61,639 bases of DNA from Symbiobacterium terraclitae (GCF_017874315.1 NZ_JAGGLG010000026.1:1-61639), one strand, 5' to 3'; counted from the stretch's first letter, positions 8,732 to 18,423 are shown. A program made the numbers and translations. The notes: generated by a model from the letters alone, not told the origin.

Positions 8732-8762
8732 CGCGCCTGCAGGGTCTTGACCTGCAGGCGCG
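8732..8762. repeat. Perfect 12-bp hairpin
   Basis: CGCGCCTGCAGG (8732-8743) pairs with CCTGCAGGCGCG (8751-8762) around a seven-base loop. It lies between the GxxH protein and the LysR gene. There is no U tract on either strand, so it may be a weak terminator or processing site. Confidence 0.5.
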
Positions 8763-8793
8763 GGCGACTTCGGGCTTCGGCTGCCGGCGTCTC

Positions 8794-10098
8794 TTACGGC
8801 TGCTCTGCGGCGGGGGCGTCCAGCAACTGCTGCAACTGCTGGCGCTGCCGGGCGTTCAGCGGCTCGGCCGCCAGATCAGACCGGGCCCGGCTTCGGGCTG
8901 CCAGGTCATGCTCCTGCACGGCCAGCTCATAGAGCACCCGCTGCCGGACCGTCAGGTTGGCCACCGGGGAGAAGACGTTGTCCAGACCGGGCTCAACGGG
9001 CTCTCCCGCCGGGAGGCTGCCGTTCCACCAGTCGGCGACCCGCCGGGAGAGGCCGGGGTCGGGGAAGGTGAACGGCCGGTCCGCCCACGCTTCGGCCCAG
9101 GCCAGGGAGCGGTAGAGCGCCACCGCCCGGGCGGCGTCGCCCCTCACGTGGTGCCAGCGGGCCCGCAGGAAGCGGACCTCGGGATCGCCGGGCCTCTCCT
9201 TCTCCAGCCCGGAGAGCAGCCGGTCCATCCGGGCGAGATCGACGGCTGCGGGCTGCACGCGGCTGCCGGCCAGGTTGTACCAGAGGATCGCCAGGTGGTC
9301 CTCCGGGCGCTCCTCAGCCGCCACCTCTGCCTCCGTCACCCCGGCCCACTCGGAAGCCTGCCGGACGACGATGTTGGGAACCGTGGAGAGGATGAGGTCG
9401 AGATCCGGCTTGTGGGCGGCGCCGATCAGCACCGCCACCCGCTGGCCCTCATGGTCGGCGGCCATGTTGACGATCTCCCGGGCGATCATCAGGTTGCGGT
9501 AGAGCATGTAGCGCCGCATGGCCTCGCCGTAGGGGTTGGGGTTGGCGTCTGCGTTGGCGTAGATCTGGTTGATTCCGTCGCGCCACTCCGGCGCGTCGGC
9601 GAAGAGCAGGGGGGGAACCTCCCAGGCTGCGAGGAGGTCGCTTTCGGTCAGGCGCTCTTCACCCTGCCCGGTGGAGCCCGGCTCGGGCCTCACCGACGGC
9701 CAGGCGAGGGCGCCGGCCTGCTCCATCACACTGGGCATCCAGTCCACCGGCCGAACCTCCCTGCCCTTCTCCTGCGCCCAGGGGACGGCGACCCCGTACG
9801 ACTCATACGCGATCTCGAAGTACACGTCGTGCTCGAACCACTGGGGCGGCGTCTCCACGCCCACGGCGGCGGGGTCGATGCGGTTCAGCAGCGCCCGGAT
9901 CCGCGCCGGGCTGTGCTCCTCATACTCCAGCTGTGCCGAGTGCATGGTGCCGATGATCACCACCTCGGTCGGCTGGGTCGGGTGCCGGGGCGGCCGCACC
10001 GCACCGGTGTCCGCGGCCGCGGGGGGCGCGGCCAGGCCCGCCAGGGCGGCACAGGCGACCAGGAGCGCGGCGGCACGTGATACGAAACTGCGGAACAT
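8794..10098 (-). CDS. Secreted GxxH (TIKI/TraB/EreA-like) protein
   Basis: A signal peptide (about residues 1-30: basic start, hydrophobic ALLVACAALAGLA, then AAAD) is followed by a domain with IIGTMHSAQLEYEE and, later, LIGAAHKPDLD. Paired GxxH motifs with an early glutamate (VGVETPP) are the hallmark of the TIKI/TraB/ChaN/erythromycin-esterase superfamily. The C-terminal ~170 residues look helical and TPR-like. The superfamily includes metalloproteases and esterases; the activity here is not known. ATG 10098 follows GGGAGGG. Confidence 0.7.
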   Translation of the reverse strand: MFRSFVSRAAALLVACAALAGLAAPPAAADTGAVRPPRHPTQPTEVVIIGTMHSAQLEYEEHSPARIRALLNRIDPAAVGVETPPQWFEHDVYFEIAYESYGVAVPWAQEKGREVRPVDWMPSVMEQAGALAWPSVRPEPGSTGQGEERLTESDLLAAWEVPPLLFADAPEWRDGINQIYANADANPNPYGEAMRRYMLYRNLMIAREIVNMAADHEGQRVAVLIGAAHKPDLDLILSTVPNIVVRQASEWAGVTEAEVAAEERPEDHLAILWYNLAGSRVQPAAVDLARMDRLLSGLEKERPGDPEVRFLRARWHHVRGDAARAVALYRSLAWAEAWADRPFTFPDPGLSRRVADWWNGSLPAGEPVEPGLDNVFSPVANLTVRQRVLYELAVQEHDLAARSRARSDLAAEPLNARQRQQLQQLLDAPAAEQP

Positions 10099-10300
10099 GC
10101 GTCGTGCCCTCCCTATCCGGTAGATCTGTCCCCCAGTGTAGCGCCCGCCGCCACGGCCTTCCTGCGATTGACCTTATAGTGGGAGGGAACTGCCTTACAT
10201 TCCTGCAACAGTCGTGTCACGGTACGTCCGGGCCGGCACGGAGCGGCGGCATTCTCAGCTCGTCCGGCCGCGCGTATACATGCCCGGAGGGGGGAGTGCG

Positions 10301-11008
10301 ATGGGCTTCGTTGCGCTGGTGTCGCTGGCTGCGGCCCTGGTCCACGTGGCCGGCGGCTGGGTCGCACTCCGCCTGGCCGACCTCCGCGGGGAGGCCGATC
10401 AGGTGTCGGCCCTCGGCGCCGGCTTCCTGCTGGGGACGGCGCTCCTCTCGCTGGTGCCCGCCGCGGCCCGCACATCCGGCGGGGCCGAGTTCCTGGCGCT
10501 GGGCTTCGCCCTCTTCCTGCTGCTCCGGGTGCTCACAGGCGCGGGGCACCACGGCGAGGAGGGTACCGCCTCGCTCTGGCCCGCCTTTGCGGGCATGAGC
10601 CTGCACAGCCTGATCGAGGGAGTGGCGCTCGGGCTGGCCGTGCGGGGGGGCGGTCCGGCGGCGCGCCTGGTCGTGATGGGGCTGATGCTGCACAAGATCC
10701 CCGAGGGGATCAGCGGCGCGGCGCTCTTTTTCACCGCCACCGGCTCGCCAAGGGGGGCCCTGTCCAGCCTCGTGCTGACCGCCCTGGCCACGGTGGCGGG
10801 GGGCGTGCTGGGCTACCTGGGCGGCGGGGCGACCGCCGCCGCGGGGCCCCAGGGCCTGGGGATCGCCGCCGGGGGCATCCTCTACGTTGGCGCGACCGAG
10901 CTGCTGCCTCAGGTGCTGCGGCGGCGGGGGCTGGTCTGGCTCTCGCTGGTGGGGATGGCGCTGGTCCTGGTCATGCTGCGCGCCGGCGGCGCGGGCCACG
11001 CGCATTAG
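10301..11008 (+). CDS. ZIP-family metal transporter
   Basis: This 235-residue membrane protein carries the two ZIP signature helices HSLIEGVALGL and MLHKIPEGISGA, whose His and Glu residues form the metal site. ZIP proteins import Zn2+, Fe2+ or related metals into the cytoplasm. ATG 10301 is preferred over an upstream in-frame ATG because GGAGGGGGGA precedes it by about six bases and the hydrophobic protein begins there. It ends with GHAH. It stands alone before the formate dehydrogenase operon; metal specificity cannot be read. Confidence 0.88.
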   Translation: MGFVALVSLAAALVHVAGGWVALRLADLRGEADQVSALGAGFLLGTALLSLVPAAARTSGGAEFLALGFALFLLLRVLTGAGHHGEEGTASLWPAFAGMSLHSLIEGVALGLAVRGGGPAARLVVMGLMLHKIPEGISGAALFFTATGSPRGALSSLVLTALATVAGGVLGYLGGGATAAAGPQGLGIAAGGILYVGATELLPQVLRRRGLVWLSLVGMALVLVMLRAGGAGHAH

Positions 11009-11530
11009 GAGCACAGCGGAAACGGCACAACAGGACCCTTGTGCTATGCTCGTGATAGTCGTAACAAAAACGGAGGATAGACCCTATAGCACAAAGGACT
11101 ATACACCAAATCACTATAGCCGAACAGAAACCGGGTTCGAACGGCGGCGGACAGAAGGCGGTGGGGTATGACCCATCCACTGCCCGCCGCTCGGCATGAC
11201 CGTGCAATTCTAACAGAAAACTATCAAGAAATGAGCATAAAGGGGCTTGACAGCCTGGAATCCGGCGCAAACATACCCGTCCGAACGGCGCACTTCCCGT
11301 GCGGGTGATCCGGATTGTGAAGGGGGTCACTATCACCGCCGAACTTGTGAGCGGCCTAACAATTAGACCCGGGGGCCAACTGGTGCCATCCGAAAACCGC
11401 CACCCTGCCATATTTCGAGGTCTGTAGCCAGAAGGTATCCTGAGTGTAAACCGTTCGGCCGACGAATCTCATACCGGCATAGTACTTCTTCGGCAGGATG
11501 GTTTCGATCGACCACATGGGGGTGGAAGAC
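11009..11530 (+). other. Long leader region of the formate dehydrogenase operon
   Basis: No gene is visible in this ~520 bp stretch. The first half is AT-richer than its surroundings, with repeated CTATAG/CTATAC words near 11080-11120. TTGACA at 11247-11252 with AACATA at 11270-11275 (17-bp spacing) could be a promoter. The remaining ~250 bp would be a long untranslated leader. A molybdenum-cofactor riboswitch is an obvious candidate ahead of a molybdo/tungsto-enzyme operon, but I could not fit the consensus by eye. Confidence 0.4.
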
Positions 11531-14500
11531 TTGACCCTAACCCGACGCGATCTGCTCAAGACCACGTTGGCGGCGGGCGGCGCGCTCTCGCTCCTGGAGC
11601 TCGGCGGTACGGCCGAGGCCAAGACCGCGGAGCAACTGAAGCTGGAGGGCGCAAAGGACTACAAGACCATCTGTCCTTACTGCTCCGTCGGCTGCGGCAT
11701 CCAGGTCTGGGTGAAGGACGGCGAGGTCGTTCACGTGAACGGCGATCCCGAGCACCCGATCAACGAGGGCACGCTCTGTCCCAAGGGCGCCTCAATCATG
11801 AACCTGCGCCTGGTGGCCGGCAAGGACAACCAGTACGTGCCGAACCCGCGCCGGCTGACCAAGGTGCTCTACCGGGCCCCCGGCGGCACCGACTGGGAGG
11901 AGAAGGACTGGGACTGGGCGATTGAGCGCATCGCCCGCAAGGTGAAGGAGGCCCGCGACGCCACCTTTGAGACCAAGGACGCAAACGGCGTCACCGTCAA
12001 CCGGACCTTCGCCATGGCCCACATCGGCTCGGCGGCCCTGGACAACGAGGAGAACTACGCCCTCGTCAAGATGATGCGGGCGCTCGGCCTCGTGCGCGTG
12101 GAACACCACGCCCGTCTCTGACACAGCTCCACGGTGGCCGGTCTGGCCCCCTCATTCGGACGTGGAGCGATGACCAACCACTGGGTCGATTACCAGAACA
12201 CCGACGTGTTCATGGTCATCGGCACCAACCCCGCGGAGAACCACCCCATCTCCATGCGCTGGATCAACAAGGCGCGGGAGAAGCGGGGTGCCAAGCTCAT
12301 TGTCGTCGATCCCAAGTTCAACCGCACGGCAGCGGTCGCCGACCTCTACGTGCCGCTCCGCCCGGGCACGGACATCGCCTTCCTGGGCGGCCTGATGAAC
12401 TACGCCCTGACCCACGGCCGCTACTTCCACGAGTACGTGGCCAAGTACACCAACGCCAGCTTCCTCATCCACCCGGACTTCAAGTTCGAGGACGGCCTCT
12501 TCTCCGGGGCGAAGGTGGGCGAGGACGGCCAGGTGACCTACGACACCGCGACCTGGCAGTACCAGCGGGACGAGGAGGGCAACTACAAGAAGGATCCCAC
12601 CCTCCAGGACCCGCAGTGCGTCTTCCAGCTGCTCAAGAAGCACTACAGCCGCTACACGCCCGAGATGGTGGCGGAGACCTGCGGCATGACCGTGGAGCAG
12701 TTCCTGGAGGTGGCGGAGCTCTTCACCTCCACCGGCCGGCCGGACAAGGCGGGCAACATCATGTACGCCATGGGCATCACCCAGTCGTCCCACGGTTCGC
12801 AGAACGTGCGGGCGGTGGCGATGCTCCAGCTGCTCCTGGGCAACATCGGCATCCCCGGCGGCGGCGTGAACGCCCACCGCGGCGAGTCCAACGTGCAGGG
12901 CTCCACCGACATGGCGCTCCTCTGGGGCAACCTGCCGGGCTACCTGCCGATGACGACCGCGGCCGCCCACCCGACCCTGGCGGCGTACAACGCGACCACC
13001 CCCAAGTCGGGCTACTGGACCAACCGGCCCAAGTTCATCGCCTCGCTGCTGAAGGCCTGGTGGGGCGAGCACGCCACGCCTGAGAACGACTTCTGCTACG
13101 AGTACCTGCCCAAGGTCGACGGCCGCGACCACAGCCACATGTCGATCTTCGAGGCGATGGGCCGGGGCGAGCTCAAGGGCCTCTTCGCCTGGGGCCAGAA
13201 CTTCGCCGTGGGCGGTCCCAACGTCTCCAAGGAGCGCTCGGCGCTGGGCAAGCTGGAGTGGCTCGTGGTGGCCGACCTGTTCGAGACCGAGACGGCCGCC
13301 TTCTGGAAGGGCCCGGGCATGAACCCCGCCGAGATCCAGACCGAGGTCTTCCTGCTGCCGGCCGCCGCCTCCTACGAGAAGTGCGGCACCATCACCAACT
13401 CCGGCCGCCTGATCCAGTGGCGCGACAAGGCCGTCGAGCCGCCGGGCGACGCCCACGACGACCTCTGGATGGCCGACCGGCTCTTCAAGAAGATCCGGGA
13501 GCTCTACGCCACCGAGGGCGGCGCCTTCCCCGATCCCATCCTGAAGCTGCACTGGGACTACGACGACGGCTCCGGCCACCCGTCGGCGGAGAAGGTGGCC
13601 TTCGAGATCAACGGCTACACCTGGGATGACAAGCAGGGCCTGACCACCTTCGGCAACCTGAAGGACGACGGCTCCACCGCCTGCGGCTGCTGGATCTACT
13701 CCGGCTACTTCGCCGACTTCGAGAACCCGAAGTGCCGCAGCCGGGTGAAGGACGAGCCGGGTACCACGCTGGGCACCCACCTGGGGTGGGGCTGGTCCTG
13801 GCCGGTTAACCGCCGCATCCTCTACAACCGCTGCTCGGTGGACGAGAACGGCCAGCCCTGGGATCCGGAGCGGCCCCTCTTCCGCTGGGACGGTGAGAAG
13901 TTCGTCGCCCAGGACGTGCCGGACTTCGTCGCCACCAACCCGCCCGCGGTCTCGGCGCAGAACCCGTTCATCATGATGGCGGAGGGCGTGGGCGGCCTCT
14001 GGGCCCCGTCCGGCATGAAGGACGGCCCCATCCCCGAACACTACGAGCCGGTGGAGTCGCCATTTGCCAACAAGCTGAACAAGCGGCAGTTCAACCCCGT
14101 CGCCATCATCTCCGGCAAGGGCGAGTTCGGCCAGCTGACCCCGCCCGCCGACCCCAACTTCCCCTACATCTGCACCACCTACCGCGTGACCGAGCACTGG
14201 CAGTCCGGCGCCATGACCCGGTCCCTCCCGTGGCTGGGCGAGATGATGCCCGACATGTTCGTGGAGATCTCGCCGAGCCTGGCCGCCAAGCTCGGCGTCA
14301 GTACCGGCGACCGGGTGGAGGTGACCACCGCCCGCGGCTCGCTGGTGGCCCCGGCGATGGTCACGCCCCGCATGCGCCCGGTGAAGGTGCACGGCCGGGA
14401 GACCGAGATCGTCGGCATGCCGTGGCACTGGGGCTACATGGGCATGTTCACCGGCGCATCGGCCAACGTGCTCACCCCGCACGTGGGCGACGCCAACACC

Positions 14501-14572
14501 CAGATTCCCGAGTACAAGGCGTTCCTCTGCAACATCAGGAAGGCCGGCGGCTCCGGCCCGGTAAGGGGGTAA
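11531..14572 (+). CDS. fdhA: Formate dehydrogenase catalytic subunit, selenoprotein (UGA at 12119-12121)
   Basis: This subunit oxidises formate to CO2 at a Mo/W-bis-pterin centre. The N-terminus MTLTRRDLLKTTLAAG is a Tat export signal. A [4Fe-4S] site (CPYCSVGC plus GTLCPKG) follows at about residues 48-82. The frame meets TGA at 12119-12121 inside ARL-U-HSSTVAGL, exactly where formate dehydrogenases place selenocysteine, and continues open to 14572, giving about 1013 residues. Downstream motifs such as GTNPAENHP and the C-terminal molybdopterin-binding domain match. TTG 11531 is preferred because GGGGGTGG precedes it; ATG 11498 or 11516 are alternatives. A hairpin follows the UGA. The Fe-S and membrane subunits follow immediately. 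Confidence 0.95.
12119..12148 (+). promoter_or_regulatory. UGA codon and bacterial SECIS-like hairpin in fdhA
   Basis: UGA (12119-12121) is followed by a stem GGCC (12136-12139) / GGCC (12145-12148) with a five-base loop starting GG. An apical loop opening with G about 19 bases after the UGA fits the bacterial SECIS rule that SelB reads. Confidence 0.6.
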
Positions 14573-14576
14573 GCTC

Positions 14577-15368
14577 ATGGCATACGGAATGCTGATCGAC
14601 CTCTCCAAGTGCATGGGCTGCCGGGGCTGCCAGGTGGCCTGCAAGCAGTGGAACGACCTGCCCGGCGAGCAGACGAGCCTGGGGAGCGACTTCACCAACC
14701 CGCAGAAGCGCTCGGCGTACACCTGGACCACCATCGAGTGGTTCACCACCGAGGTGGACGGCCGGACCGTCTCCACCTTCACCAAGACCGGCTGCCTGCA
14801 CTGCCTGGAGCCGGCCTGCGAGTCGGTCTGCATCGCGGGCGCGATCCACAAGCAGGAGAACGGCGCCGTCACCATCGACCACGACAAGTGCATCGGCTGC
14901 CGCTACTGCCAGCTGGGCTGCCCCTTCGGCGTGCCCAAGTACGAGTACGACCGGGTCGTGCCCCGCATGCGGAAGTGCAACCTCTGCTACAGCCGCATCG
15001 AGGCGGGCCTGGAGCCGGCCTGCGCAGCCACCTGCCCCAACGACGCGATCCTCTTCGGCGAGCGGGATGAGCTCCTGAAGCTGGCCAAGCAGCGGATTGC
15101 CAACGGGGGCGGCAAGTACGTCGACCACGTCTACGGCGAGCACGAGGCCGGCGGGACGTCGGTGATGTACATCTCGCACGTGCCGCTGGACCTGACGACC
15201 CTCAACACCGACGTCACCACCGATCCGGTGCCCAGCTTCACCTGGAAGGCGATGCGGCAGCTTCCGGCCCTGGTGGGCGGCGCGGCGGTGCTCTCGCTGG
15301 GGCTCCTGGCCTACTCCAACCGCAGGGCCAGGCTTGAGGCGGAGCAGAAGGGAGGCGGTGCGGAGTGA
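14577..15368 (+). CDS. fdhB: Formate dehydrogenase iron-sulfur subunit
   Basis: This electron-transfer subunit has four ferredoxin-type cysteine clusters: CMGCRGCQVAC near residue 12, CLHCLEPAC near 80, CIGCRYCQLGC near 105 and CNLCYSRI...CAATCP near 135. These would relay electrons from FdhA to the membrane. A single hydrophobic segment (LVGGAAVLSLGLLAYS) near the C-terminus probably anchors it. It starts four bases after the fdhA stop and overlaps the next gene by four bases (GTGA), so translation is coupled. Confidence 0.93.
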   Translation: MAYGMLIDLSKCMGCRGCQVACKQWNDLPGEQTSLGSDFTNPQKRSAYTWTTIEWFTTEVDGRTVSTFTKTGCLHCLEPACESVCIAGAIHKQENGAVTIDHDKCIGCRYCQLGCPFGVPKYEYDRVVPRMRKCNLCYSRIEAGLEPACAATCPNDAILFGERDELLKLAKQRIANGGGKYVDHVYGEHEAGGTSVMYISHVPLDLTTLNTDVTTDPVPSFTWKAMRQLPALVGGAAVLSLGLLAYSNRRARLEAEQKGGGAE

Positions 15369-16546
15369 CGACGACGCGCATGAGCTGGTGGCGCTGGCGG
15401 ATCACGCCGGGTAAGGCGGTGCTCCTGGCCCTGTTCCTGGCCGCCGCCGCGGTGGCGGTGTACCGGCTCTTCGTGGGTCTCGGCGCCAGCACCGGCCTGA
15501 ACGACTCGATGCCGTGGGGCCTCTGGAAGATCTTCGACGTGGTTGTCGTGGTGCCGCTGGGCGCGACGGGCTTCGTGATGGCGTTCATCCGCTACTTCAC
15601 TCCGGGCGGCGAGCGGTACGAGTACCTCAACCGCCGGGCGGTGATCTGGGCGGCCATCATGTACCTCTCGATGGGCGCACGGCTGGCGTTCGACATCGGC
15701 ATCCCGTGGCGGCTGCCGAACCCGCTGATCTTCGGCGGCAACCTCCATTCCCCGCTGTTCGAGATCGCCTGGTGCGTGGCGCTCTACCTGATCGTGCTCT
15801 TCTTCGAGAACATCAGCCGGGTGGCGGAGGAGCAGCGGAGCGAGCTGGTCCACAAGCTGGACCACGCGCTGCACAAGATCCTGCCGGGGTTCGTGCTCTT
15901 CGGCATCCTGCTCTCCACCATGCACCACTCGTCGCTGGGCACGCTGTTCATGATCCTGGGCCGGCGGCTGGATCCGCTCTGGTACCACCCGTGGATCAAC
16001 TACGTCTACCTGCTCACCTCGATCGCGACCGGCCTCGGCCTGATGATGGTGATCGAGGGCTGGACGAGCAGCTACTACAAGACGAAGTTCGAGACCGGCC
16101 TGCTGGCCCGGCTCGCTCCCTGGTCCGCCGGCATCCTGACCTTCGTGCTGGCCTGGCGGCTGGCGGTGCTGGCCATGGACGGCAACCTCGGGCTGCTCTT
16201 CGCAGCGCGGACCGAGACGCTGCTCTGGTGGGCTGAGATCCTGCTGGGCTACGTGGCCCCGATCGCGATCCTCTTTTCGAAGGCCCGGTTCACCAAGCGG
16301 GGCCTGGTCACCGGCGGCCTCCTGGTCACGCTGGGCATGATCGCCCTGCGCCTCAACGTCGGCTTCACCGCCGTGATGGGCGCACTGGGCGCCGAGTACC
16401 GGCCGACCCTGCCGGAGGTCCTCTTCACCGTCGGCGCCACTGCCGGCACGGTGGTCATCTACACCTGGTTCGTCGAGACCCTGCCCTCCATCCTCGGCCC
16501 GCGGGAGCAGCAGCCCGCCGAGCCGCTGGAGGCCACGGGCGACTAG
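15365..16546 (+). CDS. NrfD/HybB-type membrane subunit of formate dehydrogenase
   Basis: The 393-residue protein is strongly hydrophobic with about nine to ten membrane segments and the NrfD-family opening GLNDSMPWGLWKIFDV. In this family the subunit passes electrons from the Fe-S partner to the quinone pool without haem. GTG 15365 overlaps the fdhB stop as GTGA. With the Tat-exported FdhA this suggests a respiratory formate dehydrogenase facing the cell exterior. Confidence 0.9.
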   Translation: MTTTRMSWWRWRITPGKAVLLALFLAAAAVAVYRLFVGLGASTGLNDSMPWGLWKIFDVVVVVPLGATGFVMAFIRYFTPGGERYEYLNRRAVIWAAIMYLSMGARLAFDIGIPWRLPNPLIFGGNLHSPLFEIAWCVALYLIVLFFENISRVAEEQRSELVHKLDHALHKILPGFVLFGILLSTMHHSSLGTLFMILGRRLDPLWYHPWINYVYLLTSIATGLGLMMVIEGWTSSYYKTKFETGLLARLAPWSAGILTFVLAWRLAVLAMDGNLGLLFAARTETLLWWAEILLGYVAPIAILFSKARFTKRGLVTGGLLVTLGMIALRLNVGFTAVMGALGAEYRPTLPEVLFTVGATAGTVVIYTWFVETLPSILGPREQQPAEPLEATGD

Positions 16547-16582
16547 GCGGGCCGCACGAGACAGCCTGAGGAGGGAGAACGC

Positions 16583-17617
16583 ATGGTGCCCTGGGAGTAC
16601 GCCGAGCAGATCCTCTATGTGGATCTGACCCAGCGGACCGCCCGCGTCGAGCCCACGCCCCTCGCACTGAAGCAGCGCTACATCGGCGGTGCCGGCTTCG
16701 TGGCGAGGCTGTTGGCGGACTCCTCAGGTGCCCGGGCCGGGGCGACCCCGCGGGTCGCCCTGGCCACCGGCCCCCTCTCCGAGGAGATGGCGGGCCGGCT
16801 CGCCCTGGGCGCCGCCTGGGCGCCTTCCCGCCGCGGTGAGGGCGAGCGGCGCCCGGTGTTCTCCTCCATGGGCGGGCGGATGGCGGCTGCGCTCAAGGGG
16901 GCGGGCTACGACGCCGTCGTGCTCGACGGCGAGCTGGACAGCCCCGGCGTCCTGGTCATCGAGCCGGGCGGCGTGCGGGTGCTGGACGCCGGCTACCTCA
17001 CCGGCCTGGAGGTGCCCGACGTCACCCGGGAGCTGCTCCTGGGCGCGGGCCCGTACTGGGCGAACATGGTGCTGGGGCCCGCGGCCGAGAAGCTGGTGCC
17101 CTTCGCCACCATGGTGCACGAGGGCCACTTCGCGGGCGGCAGCGGCGTCGCCTGCGCCCTGGGCACCAAGCGGCTGAAGGCGGTGATGGTCCGGGACACG
17201 CAGGATGTACCCGCCCGCTGCACGGGCTGCACCCTCGCCTGCCCGGCGAAGCTGACGCCCAACGCGGGGCGGGCCGGCGACCTGGGGCTGGACGCGCCCA
17301 CGGCCGATCGGCTGGCCGCGTGGGCCGCCGCCCTGGTGGCTGCAGGGATGCTGCCCAAGCCCGTCGAACTCCTCACGGAGATGGCCTACCGGCGCGGCGT
17401 CGGGGCCATTTTCGCCGACGGCGAGGCCGCCGCCCTGGAGCGGCTGGGCCCGGAGGCGGCGCGCATCCTGCCTGCCCTGCCGCCGCCGAAGAAGCGGGGC
17501 GGCATCGGGGTCGCCGACCTGCTGGGCACCTGCCAGCGGGTCTGGCGGGAGCGCCCAGGCGAGGTGCTGCGTTCGGCCCTGGTGGCCACGAAGGGGCTGC
17601 TGGCCGACGTCGGCTGA
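16583..17617 (+). CDS. Short AOR-like protein (aldehyde ferredoxin oxidoreductase N-terminal homologue)
   Basis: The first ~200 residues look like the AOR family N-terminal domain: ILYVDLTQRTARVEP, then YIGGAGFVARLL, ATGPLSEE and VLGPAAEKLVPFA. A cysteine motif CTGCTLACPAKL follows at about residue 212. The protein stops at 344 residues, whereas tungsten AORs are about 600 and have a further C-terminal domain. It sits between the formate dehydrogenase structural genes and fdhD with a clear GAGGAGGGAG start site. It could be a cofactor-loading or electron-transfer accessory rather than an aldehyde oxidase; this is inference. Confidence 0.75.
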   Translation: MVPWEYAEQILYVDLTQRTARVEPTPLALKQRYIGGAGFVARLLADSSGARAGATPRVALATGPLSEEMAGRLALGAAWAPSRRGEGERRPVFSSMGGRMAAALKGAGYDAVVLDGELDSPGVLVIEPGGVRVLDAGYLTGLEVPDVTRELLLGAGPYWANMVLGPAAEKLVPFATMVHEGHFAGGSGVACALGTKRLKAVMVRDTQDVPARCTGCTLACPAKLTPNAGRAGDLGLDAPTADRLAAWAAALVAAGMLPKPVELLTEMAYRRGVGAIFADGEAAALERLGPEAARILPALPPPKKRGGIGVADLLGTCQRVWRERPGEVLRSALVATKGLLADVG

Positions 17618-17632
17618 CGGAGGAGGGGTTCC

Positions 17633-18379
17633 ATGCCTGACCAGGAGCACCAGCCGCCCATGCCGGTGGAGCGGCCGGCCACGCTGTACATCAACGACCA
17701 GGAGGTCGTCACCCTGCAGACGACGCCCAGCCATCTCGATGACTGGGCGATCGGTTTTCTCTTCGGCGAGGGGATCATCCGCGATCTGGGGGAGGTCGCC
17801 CGGCTCTCGGTGGACGAGGACCGGGGCATGATCTGGGCGGACCTGCCCGGCCTGGAGAACCTGCCGGACGCCGGCACCCGCAAGCGCTACCTCACGGCCG
17901 GGTGCGGCAAGGGGGTCACCTTCAGCTCCCTGAAGGACGCCCTGCTGCTCCGCAAGGTAGACCATCCCCTGGCGGTGCGGGTGGACGACCTGCTGGCCTG
18001 GGTGAAGGAGATGCAGCAGAACACGCCGCTCTACGCGGCGACCGGCGGCGTGCACGCCGCCGGGCTGAAGAACGTGGCCACCGGCGAGCTGATCGTCCGG
18101 GAAGACATCGGGCGGCACAACGCCCTCGACAAGGCGATCGGCGCCGCCCTCCGGGCAGGCTGGGACTTCACGCAGGTCGCGGCGCTGAGCTCCGGCCGCA
18201 TCTCCTACGAGGCGGCCACCAAGCTGGGCCGGGCGCAGATCGCCGTGGGCGCCACGCTGACCGCGGCCACCGACCAGGCCGTGCGGCTGGCCACCCACCT
18301 GGGGATGGACCTGATGGGCTACGCCCGCAGTCCCAAGCACCTGGTGATCTACACCCGGAGCGGGCGGATCTTGACCTAG
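17633..18379 (+). CDS. fdhD: FdhD sulfurtransferase for formate dehydrogenase
   Basis: FdhD carries sulfur from a cysteine desulfurase to the molybdenum/tungsten cofactor and is required for active formate dehydrogenase. The family motifs ATGGVHAAGL, REDIGRHNALDKAIG and LSSGRISYEAATK are present. The catalytic loop reads LTAGCGKGVTF with one cysteine, rather than the CxxC of E. coli FdhD. It is 248 residues and follows the AOR-like gene by 15 bases as the last gene of the operon. Confidence 0.95.
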   Translation: MPDQEHQPPMPVERPATLYINDQEVVTLQTTPSHLDDWAIGFLFGEGIIRDLGEVARLSVDEDRGMIWADLPGLENLPDAGTRKRYLTAGCGKGVTFSSLKDALLLRKVDHPLAVRVDDLLAWVKEMQQNTPLYAATGGVHAAGLKNVATGELIVREDIGRHNALDKAIGAALRAGWDFTQVAALSSGRISYEAATKLGRAQIAVGATLTAATDQAVRLATHLGMDLMGYARSPKHLVIYTRSGRILT

Positions 18380-18395
18380 TGGAGAACGACAAATG

Positions 18396-18423
18396 GGGCT
18401 GTCACCCCGGAGGGTGACAGCCC
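18396..18423 (+). terminator. Terminator of the fdh operon
   Basis: GGGCTGTCACCC pairs with GGGTGACAGCCC over 12 bp around a four-base loop, followed by TGCTTGTTT. AAAT on the other side makes it usable from the minus strand too, where the DUF881 gene ends. Confidence 0.85.

Noticed and set aside
12152-14893. A 913-codon open frame antisense to fdhA
   Set aside because: It is the mirror of a GC-rich real gene; it has no start site and low-complexity His/Val/Gly-rich composition.
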